The notes beneath the pieces were generated by a model. That model had not been told where the DNA came from. It saw only the letters and a list, made by a program, of their open reading frames with translations, and made no database searches. Below are positions 53,331 to 61,914 of a stretch of 64,000 nt of DNA, in pieces. The stretch spans positions 1 to 64,000 of the forward strand of contig NZ_JACJTB010000031.1 in the NCBI RefSeq assembly GCF_014698475.1. The letters are read 5' to 3'. Every line of letters begins with the position of its first letter. Positions within the stretch are counted from its first letter, which is position 1. This DNA is from Nostoc spongiaeforme FACHB-130 (lineage in GTDB: Bacteria; Cyanobacteriota; Cyanobacteriia; Cyanobacteriales; Nostocaceae). Made by a program: the position numbers and the translations under genes.

Positions 53331-55850
53331 TTAAAACACAAAATTCCTAGAGTCGTTCAAAGCGTTAGCAGATACATTGCGTAACCTTACTAACTCCAAA
53401 GCCACACGTTGACCAGCAGTACCATCTAAGTCAATTAAAACTGAGGTGTCTGTTCCTGATGTTTGCAACTGTAAGTAACCGCCAGCAATGGCTGTGGCGA
53501 AGTTCAAGTTGCTCAAATCTAAACTCCGCCAGAGTGCTTGTAAGACAATTTTATCTGTACCAACGGCAAAGTCTGTAATTGTATCGCCGCTATCAGCAAG
53601 GCTGGTATAAACAAAGCTATCTGCACCCGCACCTCCTGTTAGCATATCTGCGCCTCTCAAGCCTGCTATCAAATCATTGGCAGCCGTACCTTGGAGATTG
53701 TCAGGATATGCTGTGCCATTAATTACAGAGGCTTCATAAGCTCCAATATCTACTCGACCATTCAAAATACGTCTATAACCACTACCGCGTTGATCAAAAG
53801 GTATGCCTTCGGTAGTATTGCCATCTCTGTCTAAGTCTGCAATGTCGGCTGGTATATCGGCGTTATTACCAGAGTTAATGGCGGGACTACCATAAACTAA
53901 GGCGTGGGTTTTGACTGGGCCGCCATTGTCACGCAGGATAGTATCAATAACTTGGGAAATGCTGAATTGCAATTGTTCGCTGGGGTTAAAGCCAGTACTA
54001 CCATCAAGGTTGCCAATCAGGTTATAGCCGTTGCTGATAAAGTTACCGAAGACATCGGGGTTAACTGCACCAGGAATACCATCGTTATTGCCTGCTATGA
54101 TGCTGTTTTTGATGGTGGCTGTACCTGTGGCTGCGTTGTAGATGCCTGCACCGCTAGATACAGTATTTTCTTCATCATAGTAAGACTTGTTGAGGGCGAT
54201 CGTGCTGTTGCTAACGGTTAAAGTACCAGAGTTGTAAATTCCGCCACCTTCGGAGTATGACTGATTGCCACTAATGGTACTGTTAACTACAGTTAGAGTG
54301 CCAGAGTTGTTAATGGCACCGCCAATACCTGCGATGTTGTTGTTAATGGTGGTGTTAATTACAGATGCAGTGCCGTAGTTGAGGATACCACCTCCTAACC
54401 CTGCTAAGTTATCACTGATAGTAGAACTAATGATGGTTATGGTGCCATAATTAACAATCGTGCCATTTGCGGCTCCATCTGGATTGGAATTACCAGTGAT
54501 GGTACTTCTAATGACTGTCAGATTGCCAGATGCAGAGTTATAGATGCCGCTACTATAAATAGATCCTAACGCTAAATTGAAACCTCCTATGTTGCCACTG
54601 ATGGTGCTGTTGGTCACTGTGACGTTGCCTCTAGTACTGAAACCTGCTCTGCCGTAGTCTGACGAATTACTACTGATGCTGCTATTATTTACTGTTGCTG
54701 TACCAGAAAGACTAAGACCAGCACTACTAAAGTCGTAGTATGAATAGTTGCCATTGATGGTGGTTTTGTCTATTTTGCTAGTACCAGTAGCAATAAGTCC
54801 GCTAGAATTTCGTCCGCTATTGTAATTAATCGAGCTATTAGTTACTGTCAGGATTCCTGAATGAATGACTCCACTCGACCAATATGATTGATTATTATCT
54901 ATGTGGCTGTAGCTGATGATCAGTGTGCCTGAGCTATCAATGCCAGATGAAGCACCATTAACATCAATTGCTCTATTATTACTAACACTACTATTTTTAA
55001 TCGTGAGGCTGCCATTACTTACAATGCCGCTAAATGCGTTGTAGTATGGGTTGCTGGATTCATTGCCATTAACACTGCTAGAATTTAAAGTTACAGTGCC
55101 AGTGCTGTAGATACCAGTACCATCACCTGTGCCTCTGTTATTGTTGATGGTGCTGTTTTTAGCTGTTAAAGTCCCAGTGTTATATATACCTGCACCGTTG
55201 CCTAAGTTATCAGGGAAATATGAGTCATTGTAGTACCCGGCAGAGTTGCCATTAATAGCACTGTTGTTAAGAGTGACGATACCAGCGTTATAAATGCCAC
55301 CCCCATCACCTGCATAGAATGTACCCTCAGCATTAACTTGACCTGCGTAGTTAGCTGTGACTGTACTGTTGTTAAGCCTTAAAACTCCAGAGTTGGAATT
55401 ATAGATACCACCACCATTGTTGCCGGAACTGTCTTGACCACCAGAAAAGTTATTGCTAATGGTGACGTTTCTTAATGTCAGATTACCAGCATTGTAAACG
55501 CCGCCACCTCCTCTTGTATCTGTCGCATAGCCATTAGCAATTGTTAATCCTTCAATGTCAACAGTGATGCCGTTAGCAATTTCAAATACACGAGATATGT
55601 TGTTATCTTGAGCAAAATTGTAGTTACCGCTAACTGTCAGTAAGTTTGAACCTCTGCCATCAATACTTAAGTCATCGGTGATGAGCAAACTACTACCGCC
55701 AAGGCTGATAGTATCGGCGATGTTGTCGGTGAAGAGTCCGCCTGTAAATCTAATTAAGTCCTTACCGGCTGAGGCGTTGGCATTTAAGATTGCTTGCTGT
55801 AATGAACCAAGACCACTGCTTTTGGTGTTGGTGACGTTAAAGGTAGCCAT
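53331..55850 (-). CDS. Giant beta-helix exoprotein with C-terminal RTX-like region
   Basis: An 839-residue protein without classical signal peptide. It starts MATFNVTNTKSSGLGSL as do many cyanobacterial exoproteins with choice-of-anchor/CSLREA-type ends. Residues 90-620 are a right-handed beta-helix of repeats such as GTLTVVNSTISGN, GTVTLNSSSVNGN and GNLTVIRSTITGN. The C-terminus contains AINSGNNADIPADIADLDRDGN, DQRGSGYRRILNGRVDIGAYE and LTGGAGADSFVYTS, the hemolysin-type calcium-binding pattern, so secretion by a type I system is likely. Role in surface adhesion inferred. No export genes nearby. Confidence 0.88.
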   Translation of the reverse strand: MATFNVTNTKSSGLGSLQQAILNANASAGKDLIRFTGGLFTDNIADTISLGGSSLLITDDLSIDGRGSNLLTVSGNYNFAQDNNISRVFEIANGITVDIEGLTIANGYATDTRGGGGVYNAGNLTLRNVTISNNFSGGQDSSGNNGGGIYNSNSGVLRLNNSTVTANYAGQVNAEGTFYAGDGGGIYNAGIVTLNNSAINGNSAGYYNDSYFPDNLGNGAGIYNTGTLTAKNSTINNNRGTGDGTGIYSTGTVTLNSSSVNGNESSNPYYNAFSGIVSNGSLTIKNSSVSNNRAIDVNGASSGIDSSGTLIISYSHIDNNQSYWSSGVIHSGILTVTNSSINYNSGRNSSGLIATGTSKIDKTTINGNYSYYDFSSAGLSLSGTATVNNSSISSNSSDYGRAGFSTRGNVTVTNSTISGNIGGFNLALGSIYSSGIYNSASGNLTVIRSTITGNSNPDGAANGTIVNYGTITIISSTISDNLAGLGGGILNYGTASVINTTINNNIAGIGGAINNSGTLTVVNSTISGNQSYSEGGGIYNSGTLTVSNSTIALNKSYYDEENTVSSGAGIYNAATGTATIKNSIIAGNNDGIPGAVNPDVFGNFISNGYNLIGNLDGSTGFNPSEQLQFSISQVIDTILRDNGGPVKTHALVYGSPAINSGNNADIPADIADLDRDGNTTEGIPFDQRGSGYRRILNGRVDIGAYEASVINGTAYPDNLQGTAANDLIAGLRGADMLTGGAGADSFVYTSLADSGDTITDFAVGTDKIVLQALWRSLDLSNLNFATAIAGGYLQLQTSGTDTSVLIDLDGTAGQRVALELVRLRNVSANALNDSRNFVF

Positions 55851-56390
55851 TGTTTATCTCACTCCTATTGGTTTTGGTTGTGTCAGCAATATGAGCAAGC
55901 TTTTTGGCTGCTTACTTTCGCTAAACACGCAAAATGACGGCGCTGTTAGGAACAGTGCTTTTTTGGGTATGGGAACAATTAATGACAATTTTGGAGAGAC
56001 ACCAGTTAGATGAGGCTGGTGTAGACTGATTGCGTAAATTGGAGTAGGGAAAAGTAAATCAGGACTAGAAATTTAAAATCGCCTATTCATTTTGGTTTTT
56101 ACTGAAAAAACCAAAATTTGCTTTTGCAATTAGTCTGGTTTGGGAGTTGATAAGCACTGGTTTTGAGAGTAATACCGAAAATTTACTTAACCCAATAAAT
56201 TTAGGTGATGATTAAAATTTTACTAATACTCTGTTGAGATAATATTAAGTAAGATTACGTAATTGGTCTTTGGTCTATGCCGTCATTGAGGGATAAGAGG
56301 GGGACAAGGGAGATGGAATGCCTTGAGCGGAAATTTTAACTAATTTCTGTATAACTCTAGTCTGTAAAGACGGTTTTTTGTGGCAATTTA
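55851..56390. other. Gap upstream of the exoprotein gene
   Basis: About 540 bases of AT-rich DNA with the promoter of the minus-strand exoprotein gene near the left end. No gene or repeat is recognised. Confidence 0.5.
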
Positions 56391-56409
56391 AGTACATTTT
56401 TACTATAAT
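56381..56409 (+). promoter_or_regulatory. Promoter with near-consensus LexA-type box
   Basis: AGTACATTTTTACT (56391-56404) differs at one base from the perfect box at 52961. The -10 TATAAT (56404-56409) and the following AGATATA are identical to the other copy, and both copies begin with GGCAAT. The -35 is TGGCAA with 17-base spacing. The coiled-coil gene starts at 56592, so the leader is about 170 bases. Confidence 0.55.
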
Positions 56410-56591
56410 AGATATATCAAGTACAGGTTATAGTCTTCTACGCCAAAAAGCATCTTTTTGATTTCAAGATGTGACTATTTTTTCACTACTCCACAAGAAG
56501 TTTGAAAGCAGAGAAATAGAAGTATTTAGACATACTTCTGATATGTCTTTTGCTATGTGATGAATTGAGATTTTTAGAGGAAGATTATTTG

Positions 56592-56963
56592 ATGATGCAA
56601 ATGAATCATTATCCATCTGCGATCGCTCAGGCTGCTCAACGTGTAAATGAACTAGACTCGCAGTTGATGGCTGTACAGCAGCAAATTAACCGCTTTGAAG
56701 GAAATGCAGATCGCGCGGCGGCTTTTGATGTGGATTTGAAAAATGATGCTCAACGCAAGGCGCGGCGGTTTGAAGTGCTACTGTTGAATCACGAATATCA
56801 AAAGGCGGTGGATACCCAAATTCAACTGACTGTAGAAAAAGCTAATGCGATCGCGCATTTAGAATATCTGCGTAACCAGTTTAGTGTAGCGAAGTTAGAG
56901 GCAAGATTAGCGATCGCCCAACAACTTACTGATTATGAATCACGAGAATTAGTCGGTTTGTAG
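56592..56963 (+). CDS. Small coiled-coil protein of unknown function
   Basis: A 123-residue protein, nearly all helix by eye. The N-terminal AIAQAAQRVNELDSQLMAVQQQINRFEG and the C-terminal AVDTQIQLTVEKANAIAHLEYLRNQFSVAKLEARLAIAQQL show heptad-like spacing. ATG 56592 is supported by AGAGGAA ten bases upstream; an in-frame start at 56550 is weaker. The last 78 codons are duplicated with only synonymous changes at 20094-20330. The LexA-type promoter upstream suggests a damage-inducible gene. No domain is recognised. Confidence 0.72.
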   Translation: MMQMNHYPSAIAQAAQRVNELDSQLMAVQQQINRFEGNADRAAAFDVDLKNDAQRKARRFEVLLLNHEYQKAVDTQIQLTVEKANAIAHLEYLRNQFSVAKLEARLAIAQQLTDYESRELVGL

Positions 56964-56983
56964 TTTATATGTGTACATATTTT

Positions 56984-57044
56984 ACACCAAGCGACTGAAG
57001 TTGCGGTTCATCTTGCACATAGACAAAACCCGCCTACGCGGGTT
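56984..57044 (+). terminator. Interspersed repeat with terminator hairpin
   Basis: CACCAAGCGACTGAAGTTGCGG and GACAAAACCC resemble the repeats at 22294 and 37650. The hairpin AACCCGC-CTAC-GCGGGTT (57027-57044) is followed by CTATTTTATT. It lies after the coiled-coil gene. Confidence 0.6.
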
Positions 57045-57289
57045 CTATTTTATTCCCTTAGCGATTACAGCTTGGTATTTCCGTAATAGTCATCTGCTAT
57101 GGCTATCTATGTCTTTATTTATGGCAGCAAGAACAATAACTTTAGCACGGTACTTACCAAAAACATTCAGTAAATAGGAAATAATGTTGAGTCCGGCAGT
57201 TATGAAAAATTGAGTTGTCATTTGCTCATATTAGTTAAAATCGCTACGATATCATTAGTAATCATTGGAAAAATCCCAGTATCTTGCAA

Positions 57290-57571
57290 ATGACAAAACA
57301 AGAAACTCCACTTGTCGGTGAAGCGTTAATCAAAGAAGTCTGTCGGCGAATTCGCGTTGCACGTAGCTATTGGGATGCTCATAATAATGCTGCTTGTCGA
57401 GGTGAACGTGAACGAGCATTAGCTCTTTACAACAAACTAACTAAGGAAGAAAAAGAGCAGATTCCGCAAGTGTTACGTGTATGGCTACGTTATCGGAGTG
57501 AGAAATACTTTGGGGCGCATAGAACGCCACCTAAATCGAAGCATAAAGCAAAATATAACAAGTCGGTTTGA
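57290..57571 (+). CDS. Small basic hypothetical protein
   Basis: A 93-residue protein from ATG 57290 (MTKQETPLVGEALIKEV). It is helical, basic and has NAACRGERERALALYNKLTKEEKEQIPQVLRVWLRYR in its middle; the C-terminus is a lysine-rich tail (PPKSKHKAKYNKSV), suggesting nucleic-acid contact. No named domain recognised. A TTG two codons upstream is less likely. It is the third small unknown gene in the 53-58 kb region. Confidence 0.62.
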   Translation: MTKQETPLVGEALIKEVCRRIRVARSYWDAHNNAACRGERERALALYNKLTKEEKEQIPQVLRVWLRYRSEKYFGAHRTPPKSKHKAKYNKSV

Positions 57572-57659
57572 TTTTTGAAATTATCTGTATAGGTAGGGAG
57601 TAGGAAAGAGGATTTTTGAATGTACTGTTTTTTTCAGAAATTAAATATGAGTCCTATGT

Positions 57660-58013
57660 ATGAATAATTTATTGAAAATTAAATCAGTGCTACTCCTAGC
57701 TATTGTGACAACAAATTTAGGAATAAATGCTCCTGTAAAGGCTAATACTCATCAAATTATCAATCAACAGTATCTAGAGCAAAAAAGAAAACAGGTAAAA
57801 AGACAATCGCCTTCTCAAGAATTATGGGAAAGATTTAGACAGCGACAAGATGAGCTTAGACTGCAACAACAACATCGAGTCGAACAATTTCGCTTAGAGA
57901 ATCAATTCAGATCACAAAAATTTGAACAATTAGCAATAGACAGACTCAGGCTACAACAAAGACAAGAAATAGACACACTGAGATTACAGCAAAAACTGAG
58001 AAATCCATATTGA
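57660..58013 (+). CDS. Exported glutamine/arginine-rich helical protein
   Basis: A 117-residue protein with a signal peptide (KSVLLLAIVTTNLGINAPVKA, cleavage after VKA). The mature part is very polar: repeated RLQQ, LRLQQ and RFRQRQDELRLQQQHRVEQFR form a long amphipathic helix. I do not recognise a domain. The high charge suggests a periplasmic coiled coil that could bind membrane or peptidoglycan. No promoter motif is clear upstream. Confidence 0.6.
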   Translation: MNNLLKIKSVLLLAIVTTNLGINAPVKANTHQIINQQYLEQKRKQVKRQSPSQELWERFRQRQDELRLQQQHRVEQFRLENQFRSQKFEQLAIDRLRLQQRQEIDTLRLQQKLRNPY

Positions 58014-58080
58014 ATAAATGAACAAAGACAAGGTAGAGTGATGTTTGTAAAGTTTACTGATTAACTTGGCAACAATCCAT

Positions 58081-58974
58081 CTAAATTCCAGGGCGGAGAA
58101 TTTTCTCGGCGACTTGAGGAAACCAACGTTGGAGGAAAAACAGCAGTTTGGTTTTACCGATTCGCATTTCATAGCGATCGCACCTAAAATTATGCCAAAA
58201 TTCATCCGCCAATGCTGTTGGTGAAATTTTCCCTTTACCCCTACCGTGAGTCATTGGTGTATCAACTAAAGGGGCAATAATTTCAAATACTTTAATTGAT
58301 GTGGTTTCCAGTTGCCAGCGCAGGGCTTTAGTGGCAATATGTAATCCTGCTTTACTACCGCAATAAACAGGCGCAGTTTGTTTCGGGACTAATCCCAAGC
58401 CAGAAGATACATTCACAATCGCAGCGTTGGGCTTTGTTAACAGATGGGGTAACATCAGTTTAATCAATTGCAATGGTGCAATTAAATTGGTGCGTAATTC
58501 TTCCTCAATCAACTCAGGGGAAATCTCTAGATTGACAAATTCATAGTTGTATTGAATCCCGGCATTGTTAACCAATATATTTACATTTGGATAGCGATTA
58601 ACAAGCTGTTGTAAAGCATTTAAATCTCGTAAATCAGCAACTTCAGTAATAATTTCTGGCAAGATTTTTTTGACTTCAGCTAATTTCTTGGCATCACGTC
58701 CTGTAATAATTACTGTATTGTGGGCTTGGATAAATTTTCTAGCCAATGCCAAGCCAATTCCTGATGAACCTCCAGTAATTAACACTGTATTGCCTTGAGT
58801 TGGCATTGAAGATTTTTGTACTGATGGCTTAACAGCAACCGCAAAAGCGATCGCCAAAATCGGCATAATTGGATTTAGGACTGCGAAGCCTAAAAATGCC
58901 AGAAAGCCTGTGTAGAGGATAAAAGGATGTAGTTTTGTCTTCACTATTGCCCGGTTTGAGCGATCGCATTTCAT
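58081..58974 (-). CDS. Short-chain dehydrogenase/reductase with N-terminal membrane helix
   Basis: A 297-residue SDR enzyme. A hydrophobic segment (residues about 13-47) comes first, unusual for SDRs, and could anchor the protein to the membrane. The Rossmann part has TGGSSGIGLALA (about 62), NNAGIQYNYE (about 138) and the active site serine/tyrosine/lysine in NVSSGLGL and VYCGSKAGL (about 203-209). Substrate unknown; the family includes DltE-like and sterol/lipid reductases. It is adjacent to a Crp/Fnr regulator gene 50 bases upstream on the same strand. Confidence 0.88.
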   Translation of the reverse strand: MKCDRSNRAIVKTKLHPFILYTGFLAFLGFAVLNPIMPILAIAFAVAVKPSVQKSSMPTQGNTVLITGGSSGIGLALARKFIQAHNTVIITGRDAKKLAEVKKILPEIITEVADLRDLNALQQLVNRYPNVNILVNNAGIQYNYEFVNLEISPELIEEELRTNLIAPLQLIKLMLPHLLTKPNAAIVNVSSGLGLVPKQTAPVYCGSKAGLHIATKALRWQLETTSIKVFEIIAPLVDTPMTHGRGKGKISPTALADEFWHNFRCDRYEMRIGKTKLLFFLQRWFPQVAEKILRPGI

Positions 58975-59025
58975 AACATCTTGTTTAGATGTAATCTCAA
59001 ATCATGGCGAAGTCATTAACCTATG

Positions 59026-59616
59026 TTAATTCGGCTGAAGAATTTTCCGAATCCGACTGAGAGACACAGGCGAAATACCCAGATAAGAGGCAATGTGATA
59101 TTGCTTAACTCTATGTTCTAACTTAGGATACTCTTGCAAAAACTTTTGGTATCTGGTTGTGGCATCATCTAAAAGTAATTCTGCTTCTCTCCTCTCTTTT
59201 TTAATAAATAATGCCTCAACCAATTTATGATTCACCGCCTGCCAACATGGATGTGCTGCACATAGTTGAACATACTGACTATAATCCGCAATTAATAATA
59301 ATGAATCTTCTAAAGCTTCAATAAAAAACTGAGCAGGTTGTTTTAAAATCAGCGCACTATAGGCAGTCACAAAATGATTTTCTGGACAAAATGATTTAGT
59401 AAATTCAGTCCCCGCCGCATTCACATAATAAAGACGAAATATCCCGGAAATCACAAATCCAATTTGACTGGGAACTTCCCCCGCACGCATGAAAAACTCT
59501 CCAGTTTTACAACTGACTGGTTGAAAGATTTGGGTTAATTTTGCCAGTTCATCCTCTGGAATCTCAACCAGGGTGCGTAAAACATGACTCAGTTGGAGAT
59601 AAGCAGGTGAAAACAT
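59026..59616 (-). CDS. Crp/Fnr family transcriptional regulator
   Basis: A 196-residue regulator from ATG 59616 (MFSPAYLQLSHVLRT); the frame is open to 59727 without a good start. The N-terminal cupin-like sensor includes GEFFMRAGEVPSQIGFVISG and FRLYYVNAAGTEFTKSF. The C-terminal HTH is short (HRVKQYHIASYLGISPVSLSRIRK). No cluster of four cysteines for an Fnr-type iron-sulfur centre is seen. It probably regulates the SDR genes at either side; this is inference from position. Confidence 0.87.
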   Translation of the reverse strand: MFSPAYLQLSHVLRTLVEIPEDELAKLTQIFQPVSCKTGEFFMRAGEVPSQIGFVISGIFRLYYVNAAGTEFTKSFCPENHFVTAYSALILKQPAQFFIEALEDSLLLIADYSQYVQLCAAHPCWQAVNHKLVEALFIKKERREAELLLDDATTRYQKFLQEYPKLEHRVKQYHIASYLGISPVSLSRIRKILQPN

Positions 59617-59755
59617 ACTGATGAAAGGAAGTGGTGAGGTAATAACTCTACTATGCAACGCCTTACCACTTTCTTCATATTCTTGGGGATTAGGGTATAG
59701 GGATGTATGCAAAACCCCTACACCCAATCTTCACCAACAATGTTTGTGGCTGAAG

Positions 59756-60622
59756 TTAACCGTTAATAACTTCTCCGCCATTTACATGAATGACTTGACC
59801 AGATATATAAGAAGCATCATCAGAAGCTAAAAATACATAACTGGGTGCGACTTCTTCTGGTTGTCCGGCTCTTTGCATGGGTACTTGTTTACCAAAATTC
59901 TCGACTTTCTCTTCAGGAAAAGTTGAGGGAATTAATGGTGTCCAAATAGGGCCGGGTGCTACTGCATTTACCCGAATTCCTTTTTCTACCAAATTTTGAG
60001 ATAACGAACGAGTAAAAGCAACGATCGCACCTTTGGTAGAAGAGTAATCTAATAGTTGGGGACTGCCTTTATAAGCAGTCACAGAAGTAGTGTTGATAAT
60101 AGCACTACCTTTTTTCAAATGTTTTAATGCTGCTTTCGTTAAGTAAAACATTGAAAAAATATTAGTGCGAAAAGTCCGTTCTAGTTGTTCTTTGGTAATA
60201 TCTTCAATGCTTTTTTGAGGGTGTTGTTCAGCCGCATTATTTACTAGAATGTCTAGTTTACCAAACTCACCTAAAGTTTGTTGGATTGCGTTTTGGCAAA
60301 CAGCTTCATCGGTAATATCACCAGCTATCGTTAGCGCCCGCCGTCCTTGTTCTTCTACCAAACTTTTGGTTTCTCTTGCATCTCCGTGTTCATTCAGATA
60401 AACAATCGCTACATCTGCACCTTCTTTAGCAAATGCGATCGCTACAGCCCGACCAATACCACTATCTCCACCTGTAATCAATGCAACTTTATTTTTTAAT
60501 TTCCCGCTACCCCGATACTGTTCATCTTCAGCTTTGGGTCTTGGCTGCATCTTAGATTCAGTACCTGGTGGTTGTTGCTGCTGTGGTGGTTGTAATGTTT
60601 CTTTTTGTGTTGATACGGTCAT
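59756..60622 (-). CDS. Short-chain dehydrogenase/reductase (YhdF/glucose dehydrogenase-like)
   Basis: A 288-residue SDR from ATG 60622 with AAGGAAA nearby. A proline/glutamine-rich start (about 40 residues) precedes KNKVALITGGDSGIGRAVA (about 52), DILVNNAAEQHPQ (about 132) and the catalytic YSSTKGAIVAF (about 205). The C-terminus APSYVFLASDDASYISGQVIHVNGG is typical. The family includes general stress proteins induced in Bacillus, and the enzyme may use NADP; substrate unknown. The open frame upstream to 60727 is unlikely to be translated. Confidence 0.9.
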   Translation of the reverse strand: MTVSTQKETLQPPQQQQPPGTESKMQPRPKAEDEQYRGSGKLKNKVALITGGDSGIGRAVAIAFAKEGADVAIVYLNEHGDARETKSLVEEQGRRALTIAGDITDEAVCQNAIQQTLGEFGKLDILVNNAAEQHPQKSIEDITKEQLERTFRTNIFSMFYLTKAALKHLKKGSAIINTTSVTAYKGSPQLLDYSSTKGAIVAFTRSLSQNLVEKGIRVNAVAPGPIWTPLIPSTFPEEKVENFGKQVPMQRAGQPEEVAPSYVFLASDDASYISGQVIHVNGGEVING

Positions 60623-61205
60623 CGCATTTTCCTTACTATTAATATTGTGCCAAAATTCGCCGATATAAAAGTCAGAACTAAAAGCCTTCTTAAAGAGGAA
60701 TAAATAAACCTTGGATCGAAAACTCAAACCAAGGTTTATTGATAGATTTCGCTTTCACTTACATATAGTAAATGGCTGCATTTTTACCCCGGATATTAGC
60801 CAAATTTAATCTACTGACATTAATTCTCCCCACACCCTAAACACGCTCTTAATCTGACCACGGAAAATAAAGTACACAACTCTACTTATCGATAAAGAAT
60901 TAAAGTCTCTTTATCTATTTTTAAGGTATCTATTAAGTTATGAGTATTAATCACCCTCTAGATGGAAAGCGATTATTTGCTAACTCAATCTGAAGAGTGA
61001 AATATAAAAATATTGAGAACGAACCGCAGAGACACAGAGAGAAGTTGCGTGCGCGGGTTCCCAAGGCACTCCGTTGCGGGGGTTCCCCCCGTTGAAGGAA
61101 GTGCCGTCGCGTTGAGCAAACTTCGGGAGAACACAGAGAGAATGAGAGATTATTTCCAGAGTGATTTAAAATTGCTATGTATTCTCAAGTACAACACCTT
61201 TTATC
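60623..61205. other. Gap with interspersed repeat
   Basis: Includes the promoter for the SDR gene and, at 61013-61145, a repeat unit starting GAACGAACCGCAGAGACACAGAGAG and carrying GC-rich short palindromes (GTTCCC, GGGAAC-type). A frame inside the repeat (61013-61219) is not regarded as a gene. Confidence 0.6.
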
Positions 61206-61208
61206 TTG

Positions 61209-61871
61209 ATGACTACTAAAACATTGGGTTTAGCAGAAAATTTATATGAATATTTGCTATTTGTTTCTGTGCGGGAACCAGAAGTATTAACGCAATTACG
61301 CCAAGAAACCGCCCAACATCCAATGGGAAGAATGCAAATTGCACCAGAACAAGGGCAGTTGATGTCTTTGCTGGTAAAGTTAATGGGAGCGCAGAAAACT
61401 TTAGAAATTGGTGTGTTTACGGGCTATAGTACTTTGGTTGTGGCGTTAGCACTACCAAAAACAGGCAAAGTCGTAGCTTGTGATATTAGTGAAGAGTTTA
61501 CTGCGATCGCTCGTCGTTATTGGCAACAAGCCGGAGTCGCCGAGAAAATAGACTTACATCTCGCCCCAGCAATGGAAATTTTGGATAGTTTGTTAGCCAG
61601 TGGTGAAGCCGAAACCTTTGATTTTGCCTTCATTGATGCTGACAAAAGTAACTATGATAATTATTATGAGCGATCGCTAAAATTAGTCCGTCCGGGTGGA
61701 TTAATTGCCATTGATAATGTTTTATGGTCGGGTAGAGTTGCAGAACCCGAAGTCCAAGACAATCGCACCAAAAAAATCCGCGCTTTCAATCAAAAACTCC
61801 ACCAAGATTCCCGCATCACCCTCAGTTTAATTCCCATCGCCGACGGCTTGACCTTGGCACTGAAGAATTAA
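61209..61871 (+). CDS. Class I SAM-dependent O-methyltransferase
   Basis: A 220-residue enzyme of the caffeoyl-CoA/catechol O-methyltransferase family. The SAM motif is LEIGVFTGYSTLVVALALP (about residue 60) with ACDISEEFTAIARRYW following, and the metal-binding aspartate and asparagine are in FDFAFIDADKSNYDNYYE (about 136) and IAIDNVLWSGRV. Substrate may be a phenolic or natural-product intermediate. ATG 61209 is preferred over a TTG three bases upstream. 43 bases to the mnmE start; co-transcription is possible. Confidence 0.9.
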   Translation: MTTKTLGLAENLYEYLLFVSVREPEVLTQLRQETAQHPMGRMQIAPEQGQLMSLLVKLMGAQKTLEIGVFTGYSTLVVALALPKTGKVVACDISEEFTAIARRYWQQAGVAEKIDLHLAPAMEILDSLLASGEAETFDFAFIDADKSNYDNYYERSLKLVRPGGLIAIDNVLWSGRVAEPEVQDNRTKKIRAFNQKLHQDSRITLSLIPIADGLTLALKN

Positions 61872-61914
61872 CTCTCAAAAAGACCTTTGCGCTTCTGCGT
61901 GAGATAAATAAAAA

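Noticed and set aside
61013-61219. Frame of 68 codons upstream of the methyltransferase gene
   Set aside because: It lies within a GC-rich interspersed repeat and lacks a start signal.
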